A DNA stretch of 64,000 nt from Pseudomonas koreensis (GCF_024169245.1 NZ_JALJWP010000001.1:1613501-1677500); one strand, 5' to 3'; positions 1 through 9,861 are shown, counted from the stretch's first letter. Translations and numbers: made by a program. The notes: generated by a model from the letters alone, not told the origin.

Positions 1-1383
1 TCATTCGTTGTCTTCCCCTTGGCCGCTGTCGCCGAAATTCAGGCCGTGTTTGCGCAGCTTGTCGTGCAGAGTCTTGCGTGGAATGCCCAAGGCTTCGGCG
101 AGGCTACGCACCGAGCTATGCGAGCGCGCCAGTTCGGCGGCGATCAACGATTTTTCGAAGTTTTCCACTTGCTCGCTGAGGCCTCCGTTGACCACTTCGA
201 CAGGCGCGGCGCCGCTGCCATCAGCGCTGCTATCCAATGCCAGCTCCAGGCCCAGCGCAAAGCGCTCGGCGGCATTTTGCAGTTCGCGCACGTTGCCCGG
301 CCAGGTGTGGCGCAGCAGCAATGCGCGTTGCGCCGGTTGCAGCTCGTGGGGCGGCAAACCGTGGCGAGCGCTGGCTTCGTCGGCGTAATGCTGGAACAGC
401 ACCAAGGCGTCTTCGCCGCGTTCGCGCAGCGGCGGGATGCGCAGCGGTGCGACGTTGAGGCGGTAATACAAGTCGGCGCGGAAGCGGCCCTGATCCGCCG
501 CCTGGCGCAAATCTTCCTTGGTCGCGGCGATGACGCGGATGTCCAGCGGGATCAACTGATTGCCGCCCAGGCGTTCGACGACGCGCTCTTGTAGCATGCG
601 CAGCAATTTCACTTGCACGTCCATGCTCATGCTCTCGATTTCGTCGAGAAACAGCGTGCCGCCGTTGGCGAACTCGAATTTGCCGATGCGGCGCTTCTGC
701 GCGCCGGTAAAGGCGCCGGGCTCATGACCGAACAATTCGCTTTCCACCACCGATTCCGCCAGTGCGCCGGCGTTGATCGCCACGAACGGACCGTTGCGGC
801 GGCTCGACAAGTCATGCAGTGCACGGGCGACTACCTCCTTGCCGGCGCCGGTTTCGCCGAGGATCAGCACGTCAGCCTTGGTCGCCGCCAGCGCGCCGAT
901 CTGCTCGCGCAGGCGCAGCATTGGTGTCGAATGGCCAACCAGTCGCGCGCTCAGTTCGTTACGGTCGCTCAAGGCCAGACGCAGGCTGCGGTTGTCCAGC
1001 ACCAAGCGGCGCAAGGACAGCGCGCGACGTACGCTGTCGAGTAGCGCATCGCTGGCAAAGGGTTTTTCCAGGAAGTCGTAAGCGCCGGCGCGCATCGCCT
1101 GCACCGCCAGCGGTACGTCGCCATGGCCGGTGATCAGCAGCACCGGCAGCTCGGGATCCTGTGCGTGCAATTCACCGAGCAGTTCGAGGCCGTCCATGCC
1201 CGGCATGCGAATGTCGCTGACCACCACCCCCGGCCAGTCGCGCTCGAGTTGCGCGGCCAGACCCTTGGCTTCGGACAGCGGCAGGATTTTCAGACCGGCC
1301 AGGTCCAGTGTCTGGCCGAGGGCCTGGCGCAGGTGCGGATCGTCGTCGATCAACACTACCTGGATGCGATTGTCGATGGTCAT
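1..1383 (-). CDS. dctD: C4-dicarboxylate response regulator DctD (sigma-54 activator)
   Basis: This is a 460-residue NtrC-class response regulator. The receiver domain occupies about residues 8-120, with the phospho-acceptor Asp57 in VVSDIRMPG. A central AAA+ sigma-54 activation domain follows at about 150-380, with Walker A GETGAGKE and the sigma-54 contact loop GAFTGA. The C-terminal Fis-type helix-turn-helix contains RSLAEALGIPRKTLHDKL. The start overlaps the stop of the upstream sensor kinase gene by 4 bp (ATGA), so the two are co-translated. By family it activates sigma-54 promoters for C4-dicarboxylate uptake (dctA or dctPQM), which is not in this window. The DctD assignment rests on pairing with a DctB-type kinase. 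Confidence 0.93.
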   Translation of the reverse strand: MTIDNRIQVVLIDDDPHLRQALGQTLDLAGLKILPLSEAKGLAAQLERDWPGVVVSDIRMPGMDGLELLGELHAQDPELPVLLITGHGDVPLAVQAMRAGAYDFLEKPFASDALLDSVRRALSLRRLVLDNRSLRLALSDRNELSARLVGHSTPMLRLREQIGALAATKADVLILGETGAGKEVVARALHDLSSRRNGPFVAINAGALAESVVESELFGHEPGAFTGAQKRRIGKFEFANGGTLFLDEIESMSMDVQVKLLRMLQERVVERLGGNQLIPLDIRVIAATKEDLRQAADQGRFRADLYYRLNVAPLRIPPLRERGEDALVLFQHYADEASARHGLPPHELQPAQRALLLRHTWPGNVRELQNAAERFALGLELALDSSADGSGAAPVEVVNGGLSEQVENFEKSLIAAELARSHSSVRSLAEALGIPRKTLHDKLRKHGLNFGDSGQGEDNE

Positions 1384-3188
1384 GCACTTCGGTCCTCGGA
1401 CGGTTGCAGGCTGACTCCGGGCGCGCCGGCGCGCAGGCGCAGGGTGATCAGGGCGCCGCCCTGCTTGTGGTTGGCGAACGACAGCTCACCACCGAAGGCG
1501 CGCATCAGCGTTTCGCAAATGGCCAGCCCCAGACCCAGGCCTTGCGTGCGGGTCTTGGTGGTGTAGAAGGGCTCGCTGGCGCGGCCAAGGGCTTCCATGC
1601 AGAACCCCGGGCCGTTGTCGCGAATGTACAGATTGACGCCGTCGGCGGTGGCTTCGGCACTCAGCCACAATTTACGCGGCGGGCCTTTTTCGGTCAGCGC
1701 ATCAAGCGCGTTGGCCAACAGATTGCCGAGCACTTGGCGCAATCGGGTTTCGCCGGCCTCGACCCACAGCGTCGCGGCGGGCAGATCGCGGATCAGCTCG
1801 ACTTCCATACTGCGCCGACGTTTGGCCAGCAACGCCAGCGCATCGTCCAGCGCCGGTTGCAGGGCGACGCTTTCCGGTGCGTGGCGATCACGGCGGGCGA
1901 AGGCGCGCAGATGAGCGATGATCGAGGCCATGCGCCCGGTTAGTTCGCTGATCAGCTTGAGGTTGCCGCGGGCGTCGTCGGTGCGCTGATGGTCGAGCAG
2001 CACTTCGGCGTTTTCCGCATAGCTGCGAATTGCCGCCAGCGGCTGATTGAGTTCATGGCTGATGCTCGCTGACATGGTGCCGAGCGCCGACAGTTTGCCG
2101 GCCTGAACCAGATCGTCCTGGGCGCGCACCAGCTCCTGCTGCGCGTGCTCACGCTCGAGCACTTCCTGCTTCAACCGGCGGTTGAGGCCTTCCAGATCGC
2201 TGGTGCGCTCGGCGACCCGGCCTTCCAGCTCGCGGCGGGCCTTGGCTTCGAAGGCGATGCGCTCCAGGTAGTGCCGGCGACGCTGCATCATCAGACCCAC
2301 CAGCAGCATGACCACCAACAGCGTGGCGCCACCGATCGCGACCACCGTGCGCACCGGGCGGTCGATCAACGTGCGCGGGGCGAGGATGCTCACGCTCCAG
2401 CCGGTTTCGGCGATGTCGTGGGTCTGCGTGAGCCACGCGTCGGAACTGAGGTTCAGCGGTCGGGGTTCACGGGTCGGGTAGGGCTGGATCGCGGTGATCG
2501 CGGCGCGCTCGGTTTCACTCAGCTCACGGGTGGCGCGGAAACGCCATTCCGGGCGCGACGTCAGGATGACCACGCCATTGTGGTCGGTCACCAGCAGTTG
2601 TTCCGGGGTTTTGCCCCACAGGCTTTCGGTGTGGTCGAGATCGACCTTGATCACTAGCACGCCGATGATTTTTTCGCCGTTGCGCACAGCCGCGGCGAAG
2701 AAGTAACCGCGTTTGGCCGAAGTGGTGCCGAGCCCGAAGAAGCGTCCCAGGCGTCCGGCCATGGCCTCACTGAAATACGGGCGGAAGGCGAAATTGCGGC
2801 CGACGAAGCTGTCGCGTTTGTCCCAGTTCGACGCCGCCAGGGTCTGGCCGGACGTATCCATCAGGTACATGACTTCAGCACCGGTCTGCGCGGCAATGTT
2901 TTTCAGCAGGCGATTGGCGTTGCCTTGCGTAACGCCGTCATCCGGCGCACCGAGCACCGCACGCAGGGCCGGCAGGTCACCGAGAATCTGCGGCAACACC
3001 TCATAACGATGCAGAGTGCCGAGCAGGTTGGCGACGTAGAGGTCGAGGGTCTGGCGATTCTGCCCGGCAAGTTCGCTGCGGTAATAGCGCTCGGCGAGAT
3101 GTTCCAGCGGCCACAGCAGCGGCGCCAGGCACAGGGCCAACAGCGCGAGGCTGCGCCAGCGAGGTCTGCGGGGAAGTGTTGGTTTCAT
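1380..3188 (-). CDS. dctB: C4-dicarboxylate sensor histidine kinase DctB
   Basis: The 602-residue inner-membrane sensor kinase has an N-terminal membrane helix (about 13-30), a periplasmic Cache/PAS-like sensing region (about 40-285) and a second helix near 290-310. A coiled-coil linker (about 315-370) leads to the dimerisation/phosphoacceptor box SASISHELNQPLAAIRSYAE. The HATPase domain has an N box (LGNLLANALDAL) and G boxes (DNGPGF, GLGLGLAI). This layout is typical of DctB, which senses succinate, fumarate and malate in the periplasm and phosphorylates DctD. The stop overlaps the start of dctD. The start at 3188 has no clear Shine-Dalgarno and lies just downstream of a hairpin, so poor or coupled initiation is possible. 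Confidence 0.92.
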   Translation of the reverse strand: MKPTLPRRPRWRSLALLALCLAPLLWPLEHLAERYYRSELAGQNRQTLDLYVANLLGTLHRYEVLPQILGDLPALRAVLGAPDDGVTQGNANRLLKNIAAQTGAEVMYLMDTSGQTLAASNWDKRDSFVGRNFAFRPYFSEAMAGRLGRFFGLGTTSAKRGYFFAAAVRNGEKIIGVLVIKVDLDHTESLWGKTPEQLLVTDHNGVVILTSRPEWRFRATRELSETERAAITAIQPYPTREPRPLNLSSDAWLTQTHDIAETGWSVSILAPRTLIDRPVRTVVAIGGATLLVVMLLVGLMMQRRRHYLERIAFEAKARRELEGRVAERTSDLEGLNRRLKQEVLEREHAQQELVRAQDDLVQAGKLSALGTMSASISHELNQPLAAIRSYAENAEVLLDHQRTDDARGNLKLISELTGRMASIIAHLRAFARRDRHAPESVALQPALDDALALLAKRRRSMEVELIRDLPAATLWVEAGETRLRQVLGNLLANALDALTEKGPPRKLWLSAEATADGVNLYIRDNGPGFCMEALGRASEPFYTTKTRTQGLGLGLAICETLMRAFGGELSFANHKQGGALITLRLRAGAPGVSLQPSEDRSA

Positions 3189-3194
3189 AAGCCG

Positions 3195-3220
3195 AATGCG
3201 CCTGTAGAGACAGGCGCATT
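3195..3220. terminator. Perfect hairpin between rmlC and dctB
   Basis: An 11-bp perfect stem (AATGCGCCTGT with its complement) closes a 4-nt loop in the 42-bp gap between rmlC and dctB. There is no long T tract, so it may be a weak or factor-assisted terminator, or an mRNA structure that affects dctB initiation 7 bp away. Confidence 0.45.
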
Positions 3221-3230
3221 ATGCCCGGCC

Positions 3231-3776
3231 TCAGTCGAAGACGTCAGCGTCCTTGAGCAGCGCGGCTGTCTGATCCTTGGCCGACAGTTTCGGTGCTTCG
3301 TCCAGTTGCCAGTCGATGCCCAGCGCCGGGTCGTCCCAGCGAATGCTGCGCTCGGAAGACGGGTCGTAATAGTTGGTGGTCTTGTAGAGGAACTCGGCGA
3401 ACTCGCTCAGCACCACAAAACCGTGGGCGAAACCTTCCGGCACCCACAGTTGACGATGGTTCTCCGCCGACAGGCGCACCGCCACCGATTTGCCGAAGTG
3501 CGGCGAAGTGCGACGGATGTCCACCGCCACATCAAGCACTTCACCCACGGTCACGCGAACCAGTTTGCCCTGAGTGTTCTGCAACTGGTAATGCAGACCG
3601 CGCAGCACGCCTTTTTGCGAGCGCGAATGGTTGTCCTGAACAAACTGCGTATCGAGACCGGTGGCGTCCTGAAACGCCTTGGCATTGAAACTCTCGTAGA
3701 AAAAACCGCGCTCGTCGCCGAACACCTTGGGTTCGATGATCAGAACACCGGGCAGATCGGTGGTGATGACATTCAT
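3231..3776 (-). CDS. rfbC: dTDP-4-dehydrorhamnose 3,5-epimerase
   Basis: This is an RmlC-family cupin of 181 residues, the normal family length. It converts dTDP-4-keto-6-deoxyglucose to dTDP-4-keto-L-rhamnose for LPS and rhamnolipid sugar synthesis. Visible signatures are GVLIIEPKVFGDERGFFYESFN at the N-terminus, the substrate-binding QDNHSRSQKGVLRGLHYQ with the catalytic His, and WVPEGFAHGF. The start chosen gives MNVITTDLPGV and is preceded by GGAAATCC. In-frame ATG codons at 3788 and 3821 exist but would add non-conserved residues. The rest of the rml operon is not adjacent, so this is a detached copy next to dctBD, as in other pseudomonads. Confidence 0.93.
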   Translation of the reverse strand: MNVITTDLPGVLIIEPKVFGDERGFFYESFNAKAFQDATGLDTQFVQDNHSRSQKGVLRGLHYQLQNTQGKLVRVTVGEVLDVAVDIRRTSPHFGKSVAVRLSAENHRQLWVPEGFAHGFVVLSEFAEFLYKTTNYYDPSSERSIRWDDPALGIDWQLDEAPKLSAKDQTAALLKDADVFD

Positions 3777-3937
3777 GAGGATTTCCATAGACAGGTGTGA
3801 ATGGCCGACATTCTTGCGCAAAGCGCTGCGGGGCGCGAGTGTTGGGTTTGAATTGGAGCGTTCATTGACGCCGGGGGTTGCGTATCCGCCAAGGCAATGG
3901 CGATATAAGCGCCTAACAAAATCTCAGGGGTCGTTTC

Positions 3938-6850
3938 ATGCCGCTCGCCACGTTGATTCATCGCGCCAGTTTGCCCGGTCCGCAGGTTTCAGAGGCGCAG
4001 GCGCTGCAATGGCTGGCCGAATATTACGGGCTTGTCGGCACGTTGCAGGCGCTGGGCAGCCAGCAGGATCTGAATTATCGCGTCGACAGCGAGCGTGGGC
4101 GCTTCGTGCTGAAAGTCTGTCGTGGCGATTACGCGCTTGTGGAGCTGCAAGCCCAGCACGCCGGCCTCAAGTATCTGGCCGAGCACTCGGCGATCAAGGT
4201 ACCGCGCGTGATCGCTGCCAATAACGGTGAAGACCTGTTGTCGCTGCAAGCCTATGGCGAAGCGCTGCATGTGCGGTTGCTGGAGTACATCGACGGCCAG
4301 CCGTTGACCGATTTCGATCATTTGAGCCAGGACGTGGTCGCCGGGTTTGGCCGGCTCTGTGGCGAGATGGATCTGGCGCTGGCAGGCTTCGATCACCCGG
4401 GCCTTGAACGCACCTTGCAATGGGACGCGCGTCACGCCAACGCTTTGATCAGTCATCTGTTGCCGGTGATCACCGACGTGCAGCAGCGTGCGGTGATCAG
4501 CGCTGCCGCCGAGCAGGCCGAGCGCCGTTTGCAGCCGCTGCTGGACAAGCTGCCGGTGCAGGCGATTCACATGGATATCACCGATGACAACGTCGTCTGG
4601 GCGCGCGATGCCCGGCGGCATTGGCAGTTGCAGGGTGTGATCGATTTCGGTGATCTGGTGCGCACCTGGCGCATCACTGATTTGTCCGTGACCTGTGCGG
4701 CTTTGCTGCATCACGCCGATGGCGATCCGTTTGTGATCCTGCCGGCGGTCAAGGCTTATCACGCGGTCAATCCGTTGCAATACGCAGAGTTGCAAGCATT
4801 GTGGCCATTGATCGTGGCACGGGCGGCGGTGCTGGTGCTCAGTGGCGAGCAGCAAGTGAGCATCGATCCGGGCAATACCTACAGCCGCGACAACCTCAGT
4901 CATGAGTGGGAAATTTTCCGTGTCGCGACGTCGGTGCCACTGGCGCTGATGGAGGCGGCAATTCTCACCGCCGTGGGCCAGACCTTGGCGAAGGACGAAC
5001 AGGCAGAATTTGCGCCGCTGTTGCCCGAACTGGTCGGGCGCGAATTTGCCCTGATCGACTTGGGCGTGTTGAGCCCGCACTTCGAGGCGGGCAACTGGGA
5101 GCAGCAGGGCATCGATCAACGCTTGCTGTCAGAAGCCGCAGCGGTGCATGGGCTGGCGGCGACGCGCTATGGACAGTACCGCTTGTCACGCACGCGGCCG
5201 GACAGTGCGACTGAACCGGATACGTTCCCGTTGCATGTCGAATTGCGCGTGCCGACTGAAAGCGAAGTGCAAGCACCGTTCGCGGGCGTCCTGAGTCAAA
5301 CGGCGGACGGTGCGCTGCAACTCTGTGGCCCGCTGTTCAATGTTCGTCTCTGGGGCGTGACGGCAATCCTTGAGCATGGCGCGACACTGGATAAAGGCCA
5401 GAAACTCGGTGAAGTCACTGGGCCGCTGATTGTGCAATTGTGCCGAGAAGCAGAGCTCGACGCGCCGCTGTTCTGCACGCCGTCCCGTGCTCCGGCCTGG
5501 CAGGCGCTGTGCCCGTCGCCCGCGAAATTACTCGGGCTGGCCTGCGATGCGGAGCCAGAGCTGGACGCGAAAACCCTGCTCGAACGCCGCGATGCCAGTT
5601 TCGCCCGTACGCAAAAACACTATTACGTCGACCCGCCACGCATCGAGCGCGGCTGGCGCAATCACCTGATCGACATGCACGGCCGATCGTATCTGGACAT
5701 GCTCAACAACGTCGCGGTGCTCGGTCATGGTCACCCACGTATGGCAGCAGTCGCGGCGCGGCAGTGGTCGTTGCTCAATACCAATTCGCGCTTCAACTAC
5801 GCGGCGGTCGCCGAGTTTTCCGAACGCCTTCTGAAGCTCGCACCAAAGGGCATGGATCGAGTCTTCCTGGTCAACAGCGGCAGCGAGGCCAATGACCTGG
5901 CGATTCGTCTGGCCTGGGCCTACAGCGGCGGGCGCGACGTGATCAGCGTGCTCGAGGCCTATCACGGCTGGACGGTCGGCGCCGATGCGGTGTCGACGTC
6001 GATTGCCGACAACCCGAAGGCCTTGGAAAGTCGCCCGGACTGGGTGCATCCAGTGACCGCACCGAACACCTATCGCGGCGAATTCCGTGGCCTCGATTCG
6101 GCGCCGGATTACGTGCGCAGCGTCGAACATCATCTGCAAAAACTTGCCGAGCAGAAGCGGCAACTGGCCGGTTTCATTTGCGAGCCGGTGTACGGCAACG
6201 CCGGTGGTATCTCCTTGCCGCCGGGTTATCTGCAACAGGTGTATGAACGGGTGCGCGCGCAGGGCGGGGTGTGCATCGCTGACGAAGTGCAGGTCGGTTA
6301 CGGGCGCATGGGCCATTTTTTCTGGGGCTTCGAAGAGCAGGGCGTGGTGCCGGACATCATCACCATGGCCAAAGGCATGGGTAACGGTCAGCCCCTTGGC
6401 GCGGTGATCACTCGCCGGGAAATCGCCGAGGCGCTGGAAACCGAAGGCTATTTCTTTTCCTCGGCGGGCGGCAGTCCGGTCAGTTGCCAGATCGGCATGG
6501 CGGTGCTCGATGTCATGGAAGAAGAAAAGCTCTGGGAAAACGCCCAGGTGGTCGGCGGCTACTTCAAGGCGCGACTGGAAGCGTTGATCGATAAACATCC
6601 GCTGGTTGGCGCGGTGCACGGCTCCGGGTTTTATCTGGGGCTGGAGCTGATCCGCAATCGCCAGACGCTGGAACCGGCGACGGCCGAGACTGCATTACTG
6701 TGCGATCGCCTGCGCGAGTTGGGAATCTTCATGCAGCCGACCGGTGATGACTTGAATATTCTCAAGATCAAACCACCGATGGTGACGTCGCGTCAGAGCG
6801 TGGATTTCTTTGTCGATATGCTGGATCGGGTGCTTACCGAAGGTTTGTAA
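3938..6850 (+). CDS. Fused APH-type kinase / class III PLP aminotransferase (or phospho-lyase)
   Basis: The 970-residue cytosolic protein has three parts. Residues 1-330 are an aminoglycoside phosphotransferase-like small-molecule kinase, with catalytic loop HMDITDDN (His211, Asp213) and metal-binding Asp236 in VIDFGD. Residues about 405-520 form a beta-rich segment (VPTESEVQAPFAGVL, LDKGQKLGEVTG) resembling M23/lipoyl-like folds. Residues about 540-970 are a class III aminotransferase, with PLP-pocket NSGSEAND, DEVQVGYGR (Asp782) and Schiff-base Lys812 in MAKGMGNG. In animals, separate homologues act as hydroxylysine kinase and phospho-hydroxylysine or phosphoethanolamine phospho-lyases, so a phosphorylate-then-eliminate reaction on an amino alcohol is plausible. 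The substrate is unknown. It lies upstream of aguB-aguA but is separated from them by a REP doublet and an AT-rich gap. Confidence 0.85.
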   Translation: MPLATLIHRASLPGPQVSEAQALQWLAEYYGLVGTLQALGSQQDLNYRVDSERGRFVLKVCRGDYALVELQAQHAGLKYLAEHSAIKVPRVIAANNGEDLLSLQAYGEALHVRLLEYIDGQPLTDFDHLSQDVVAGFGRLCGEMDLALAGFDHPGLERTLQWDARHANALISHLLPVITDVQQRAVISAAAEQAERRLQPLLDKLPVQAIHMDITDDNVVWARDARRHWQLQGVIDFGDLVRTWRITDLSVTCAALLHHADGDPFVILPAVKAYHAVNPLQYAELQALWPLIVARAAVLVLSGEQQVSIDPGNTYSRDNLSHEWEIFRVATSVPLALMEAAILTAVGQTLAKDEQAEFAPLLPELVGREFALIDLGVLSPHFEAGNWEQQGIDQRLLSEAAAVHGLAATRYGQYRLSRTRPDSATEPDTFPLHVELRVPTESEVQAPFAGVLSQTADGALQLCGPLFNVRLWGVTAILEHGATLDKGQKLGEVTGPLIVQLCREAELDAPLFCTPSRAPAWQALCPSPAKLLGLACDAEPELDAKTLLERRDASFARTQKHYYVDPPRIERGWRNHLIDMHGRSYLDMLNNVAVLGHGHPRMAAVAARQWSLLNTNSRFNYAAVAEFSERLLKLAPKGMDRVFLVNSGSEANDLAIRLAWAYSGGRDVISVLEAYHGWTVGADAVSTSIADNPKALESRPDWVHPVTAPNTYRGEFRGLDSAPDYVRSVEHHLQKLAEQKRQLAGFICEPVYGNAGGISLPPGYLQQVYERVRAQGGVCIADEVQVGYGRMGHFFWGFEEQGVVPDIITMAKGMGNGQPLGAVITRREIAEALETEGYFFSSAGGSPVSCQIGMAVLDVMEEEKLWENAQVVGGYFKARLEALIDKHPLVGAVHGSGFYLGLELIRNRQTLEPATAETALLCDRLRELGIFMQPTGDDLNILKIKPPMVTSRQSVDFFVDMLDRVLTEGL

Positions 6851-6865
6851 GCAAGACACATCCCA

Positions 6866-6955
6866 TGTGGGAGCGAGCCTGCTCGCGAAAGCTGTGTATC
6901 AGTCGCCACATGCGGTGACAGACACACCGCATTCGCGAGCAGGCTCGCTCCCACA
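6866..6955. repeat. REP doublet (REPIN), GAGCGAGCCTGCTCGCGAA type
   Basis: Two inverted copies of the Pseudomonas REP core (TGTGGGAGCGAGCCTGCTCG and its complement) flank about 35 bp. It lies just after the stop of the kinase-aminotransferase gene, the usual intergenic position. The 200 bp that follow are AT-rich and presumably hold the aguBA promoter; no clear -35/-10 pair was chosen there. Confidence 0.9.
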
Positions 6956-7155
6956 TTTGTATTCGGTCTAAAGTTCGATTTGTATCGATTTGATAAGCTT
7001 TTAAATAGCGTATTTTCTGATTTATAGGTTTTAAAGCCGATATTTATCGGTTATAAAGTCGCCATTGCTCCGGCCTTGGCGATCTCTTGTCCGGTGCGCG
7101 CGTTTTCGTTTCGGTCGAACTCTCGACCGTCAAAGCACTAGCCCGGAGATGATTC

Positions 7156-8034
7156 ATGAGCCGTATCGTTACCGTTGCCGCCACGCAGATGGCCTGTTCG
7201 TGGGACCTGGAAGCCAACCTCGAAACTGCTGAAAGGCTGGTGCGTGAAGCCGCCGCCAAAGGCGCGCAGATCATCCTGATTCAGGAACTGTTCGAGGCGC
7301 CGTACTTTTGCCAGAAGCCGAATCCGGATTACCTGCAACTGGCAACGACGGTTGAAGAAAACGTCGCCATCAAGCATTTCCGGAAAATTGCCAAAGAGCT
7401 GCAAGTGGTGCTGCCGATCAGCTTCTACGAACTGGCCGGGCGTGCACGCTTCAACAGCATCGCGATCATCGACGCCGACGGCAGCAACCTCGGGATTTAT
7501 CGTAAGAGCCACATTCCGGACGGCCCGGGCTATCACGAGAAGTATTACTTCAACCCGGGCGACACCGGCTTCAAGGTATGGAACACCCGTTATGCGAAAA
7601 TCGGCGTCGGCATCTGCTGGGACCAGTGGTTCCCGGAAGCGGCACGCAGCATGGCCCTGCAAGGCGCGGAAATTCTTTTTTATCCGACCGCGATCGGCAG
7701 CGAGCCGCACGACAACACCATCTCTTCACGCGATCACTGGCAGCGAGTGCAGCAGGGCCATGCCGGCGCCAACCTGATGCCGCTGATCGCCAGTAACCGC
7801 ATCGGCAACGAAGAACAGGATGGCTACGACATCACGTTCTACGGCTCGTCGTTCATCGCCAACCAGTTCGGCGAAAAAGTGCAGGAGCTGAATAAAACCG
7901 AAGAAGGTATTCTTGTGCACACGTTCAACCTCGACGAGCTGGAACATATTCGCAGCGCGTGGGGTTCATTCCGCGACCGCCGGCCGAATCTGTACGGCGC
8001 GTTGAAAACCCTCGACGGTTCCCTGGAGTCCTGA
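7156..8034 (+). CDS. aguB: N-carbamoylputrescine amidase
   Basis: This is a nitrilase-superfamily enzyme of 292 residues, which hydrolyses N-carbamoylputrescine to putrescine, CO2 and ammonia. The Glu-Lys-Cys triad is visible: Glu in [10 protein letters not shown], Lys in [21 protein letters not shown], and Cys154 in [12 protein letters not shown]. The family's SRDHW and ASNRIG motifs are also present. A Shine-Dalgarno (GGAGATG) precedes the ATG. The stop overlaps the start of aguA by one base (TGATG), so the last two steps of agmatine-to-putrescine conversion are translationally coupled. The aguR regulator seen in some pseudomonads is not adjacent. Confidence 0.95.
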   Translation: MSRIVTVAATQMACSWDLEANLETAERLVREAAAKGAQIILIQELFEAPYFCQKPNPDYLQLATTVEENVAIKHFRKIAKELQVVLPISFYELAGRARFNSIAIIDADGSNLGIYRKSHIPDGPGYHEKYYFNPGDTGFKVWNTRYAKIGVGICWDQWFPEAARSMALQGAEILFYPTAIGSEPHDNTISSRDHWQRVQQGHAGANLMPLIASNRIGNEEQDGYDITFYGSSFIANQFGEKVQELNKTEEGILVHTFNLDELEHIRSAWGSFRDRRPNLYGALKTLDGSLES

Positions 8035-9140
8035 TGACCACATTGAAAAGTACCCCGCGCGCCGACGGCTTCTACATGCCAGCCGAGTGGGCGCCACAAA
8101 CCCAGACCTGGATGATCTGGCCCGAGCGCCCGGACAACTGGCGTCTGGGTGGCAAACCGGCGCAGGCCGCGCACGTGGCGGTAGCCAAAGCCATCGCCCG
8201 TTTCGAGCCAGTGACCGTTGCCGTCTCCGCCGGCCAGTACGAAAACGCCCGCGCGCGCCTCGATGTGCCGAATATCCGCGTGGTGGAAATGTCCAGCGAC
8301 GACGCCTGGGTTCGTGACAGCGGCCCGACCTTCGTCATCAACAACCGTGGCGAAGTGCGCGGTGTGAACTGGGATTTCAACGCCTGGGGCGGTTTCGATG
8401 GCGGCCTGTATGCGCCGTGGAATCGTGATTCGCAGGTCGGCGGCAAGATCCTCGAAATCGAGCGCAGCCCGCGTTACCGCACCGAAGGTTTCGTGCTCGA
8501 AGGCGGTTCGATTCACGTCGACGGCGAGGGCACGCTGATCACCACCGAAGAATGCCTGCTCAACCGCAATCGCAACCCGCACCTGAGCCGCGAAGAAATC
8601 GAAGCGGTGCTCAGTGACAACTTGTCCGTGGACAAGATCATCTGGCTGCCGGATGGTCTGTTCAACGACGAAACCGACGGCCATGTGGATAACTTCTGCT
8701 GCTACGTGCGCCCGGGGGAAGTATTGCTGGCGTGGACCGATGATCCGCAGGATCCGAACTATCCACGCTGCCAGGCCGCAATGCGCGTGCTGCAAGACAG
8801 CACCGACGCCAAGGGCCGCCCGTTCACGGTGCACAAAATGCCGATTCCGGGGCCGCTGTATGCGACCGAGGAAGAGTGCGCCGGGGTCGATCCGGTGGAC
8901 GGCTCGCAGGAGCGTAATCCGTCCGTGCGCCTGGCCGGTTCCTACGTGAACTTCCTGATCGTCAACGGCGGCATCATCGCGCCGAGCTTCGATGACCCGA
9001 TGGACGCGCCAGCCAAGGAAATCCTGCAGAAGCTGTTCCCGCAGCACGAAGTGGTGATGGTGCCGGGCCGCGAACTGTTACTGGGCGGCGGCAATATCCA
9101 CTGCCTTACCCAGCAACAGCCGGCGCCGCACAAAGAGTGA
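8034..9140 (+). CDS. aguA: Agmatine deiminase
   Basis: The 368-residue guanidine-modifying enzyme (PAD_porph family) converts agmatine to N-carbamoylputrescine and ammonia. Family signatures include [21 protein letters not shown], the [12 protein letters not shown] substrate pocket, the NWDFNAWGG segment, DGHVDNFC with the general-acid His and Asp, and the catalytic Cys357 in [12 protein letters not shown]. The start was chosen at the coupled TGATG junction with aguB; an earlier in-frame ATG at 7959 lies inside aguB and is unlikely. A strong hairpin follows about 70 bp downstream. Confidence 0.95.
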   Translation: MTTLKSTPRADGFYMPAEWAPQTQTWMIWPERPDNWRLGGKPAQAAHVAVAKAIARFEPVTVAVSAGQYENARARLDVPNIRVVEMSSDDAWVRDSGPTFVINNRGEVRGVNWDFNAWGGFDGGLYAPWNRDSQVGGKILEIERSPRYRTEGFVLEGGSIHVDGEGTLITTEECLLNRNRNPHLSREEIEAVLSDNLSVDKIIWLPDGLFNDETDGHVDNFCCYVRPGEVLLAWTDDPQDPNYPRCQAAMRVLQDSTDAKGRPFTVHKMPIPGPLYATEEECAGVDPVDGSQERNPSVRLAGSYVNFLIVNGGIIAPSFDDPMDAPAKEILQKLFPQHEVVMVPGRELLLGGGNIHCLTQQQPAPHKE

Positions 9141-9209
9141 GTTGAGTCGTAACAGCTTGAGTTGGTTAACAAATCAGCCTGGCAATGATTAGCTCGCTAC
9201 GCATGAAAG

Positions 9210-9246
9210 CAAGCCCGCAGCCCGTCAGGACCGCGGGCTTGTTTGT
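9210..9246 (+). terminator. Rho-independent terminator after aguBA
   Basis: A 9-bp perfect stem (CAAGCCCGC with GCGGGCTTG) is followed by TTTGT. It lies 70 bp after the aguA stop and should end aguBA transcription. Confidence 0.8.
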
Positions 9247-9384
9247 ATCCGCCGGTCGCTGTTCGGTGCGCTTTGGCATAGCTCTTGTATTGCTTCTGTT
9301 GCACTAGGGAGGGCGGGGAACTTCAACAGTTCTGTCACAAACCTTGGATAACTTAGCCGCTCATGAACGGGGGAGAGCGCTGAA

Positions 9385-9597
9385 ATGAACGCCGAAATGA
9401 ACGTAGTCAGCGAGCGGACTGTGCATCCCATGGCCGTCAATGGCGAATCGCTCCAGCTTGTCGCGCACTGGTTGAAGTCCAATGGAACGCGTCAGATCAG
9501 AGAACCTGATCCGCGCCGGATGATGATCGAGCGCTACCCCGCTGGGCTGTTCAGCGAGGCCGAACTGGAAGCGTTATGGGATGTGATGGAAGGATAG
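9385..9597 (+). CDS. Small conserved-looking protein of unknown function
   Basis: This 70-residue acidic/basic mixed protein has no signal peptide or membrane helix. The gene has a good Shine-Dalgarno (GGGAGA, 8 nt before ATG), its own terminator 20 bp after the stop, and codon use like its neighbours, so it is probably real. The C-terminus is rich in Glu/Leu (SEAELEALWDVMEG) and should be helical. No domain was recognised and the function is unknown. A downstream in-frame ATG (MNVVSERT) is an alternative start. Confidence 0.65.
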   Translation: MNAEMNVVSERTVHPMAVNGESLQLVAHWLKSNGTRQIREPDPRRMMIERYPAGLFSEAELEALWDVMEG

Positions 9598-9617
9598 GAG
9601 TAACAGGGATTGATCAA

Positions 9618-9648
9618 AGCGCTGCCGGGATGGCGGCGCTTTTTTTTG
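9618..9648 (+). terminator. Rho-independent terminator after the 70-residue gene
   Basis: A 9-bp stem with one G-U pair (AGCGCTGCC with GGCGGCGCT) and a GGGAT loop is followed by seven T residues. Confidence 0.85.
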
Positions 9649-9675
9649 CCCTGACATTTGTGCACCTCGGTTCAA

Positions 9676-9763
9676 TGTGGGAGCGAGCTCGCTCGCGAAA
9701 GCGCTGTGTCATTCGCTGCTTTCACTGCCGATCCACCCATTCGCGAGCAAGCTCGCTCCCACA
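9676..9763. repeat. REP doublet (REPIN)
   Basis: Inverted REP cores of the TGTGGGAGCGAGC type, here with GAGCTCGCTCGCGAA in place of GAGCCTGCTCGCGAA, face each other across about 35 bp. It lies between the terminator of the small gene and the porin promoter. Confidence 0.88.
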
Positions 9764-9861
9764 GTTCAAACTCCCTGTTTAATCCGTTTTTTCTGCAATA
9801 GCCCAGCAAAAAAATTACGTTTCTTAGACGTTTTTCGCCTATTTAAAGACGATTCTTGAAA

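Noticed and set aside
5528..6619. 363-codon open frame on the - strand
   Set aside because: Antisense to the aminotransferase domain of the fusion gene; shadow frame.
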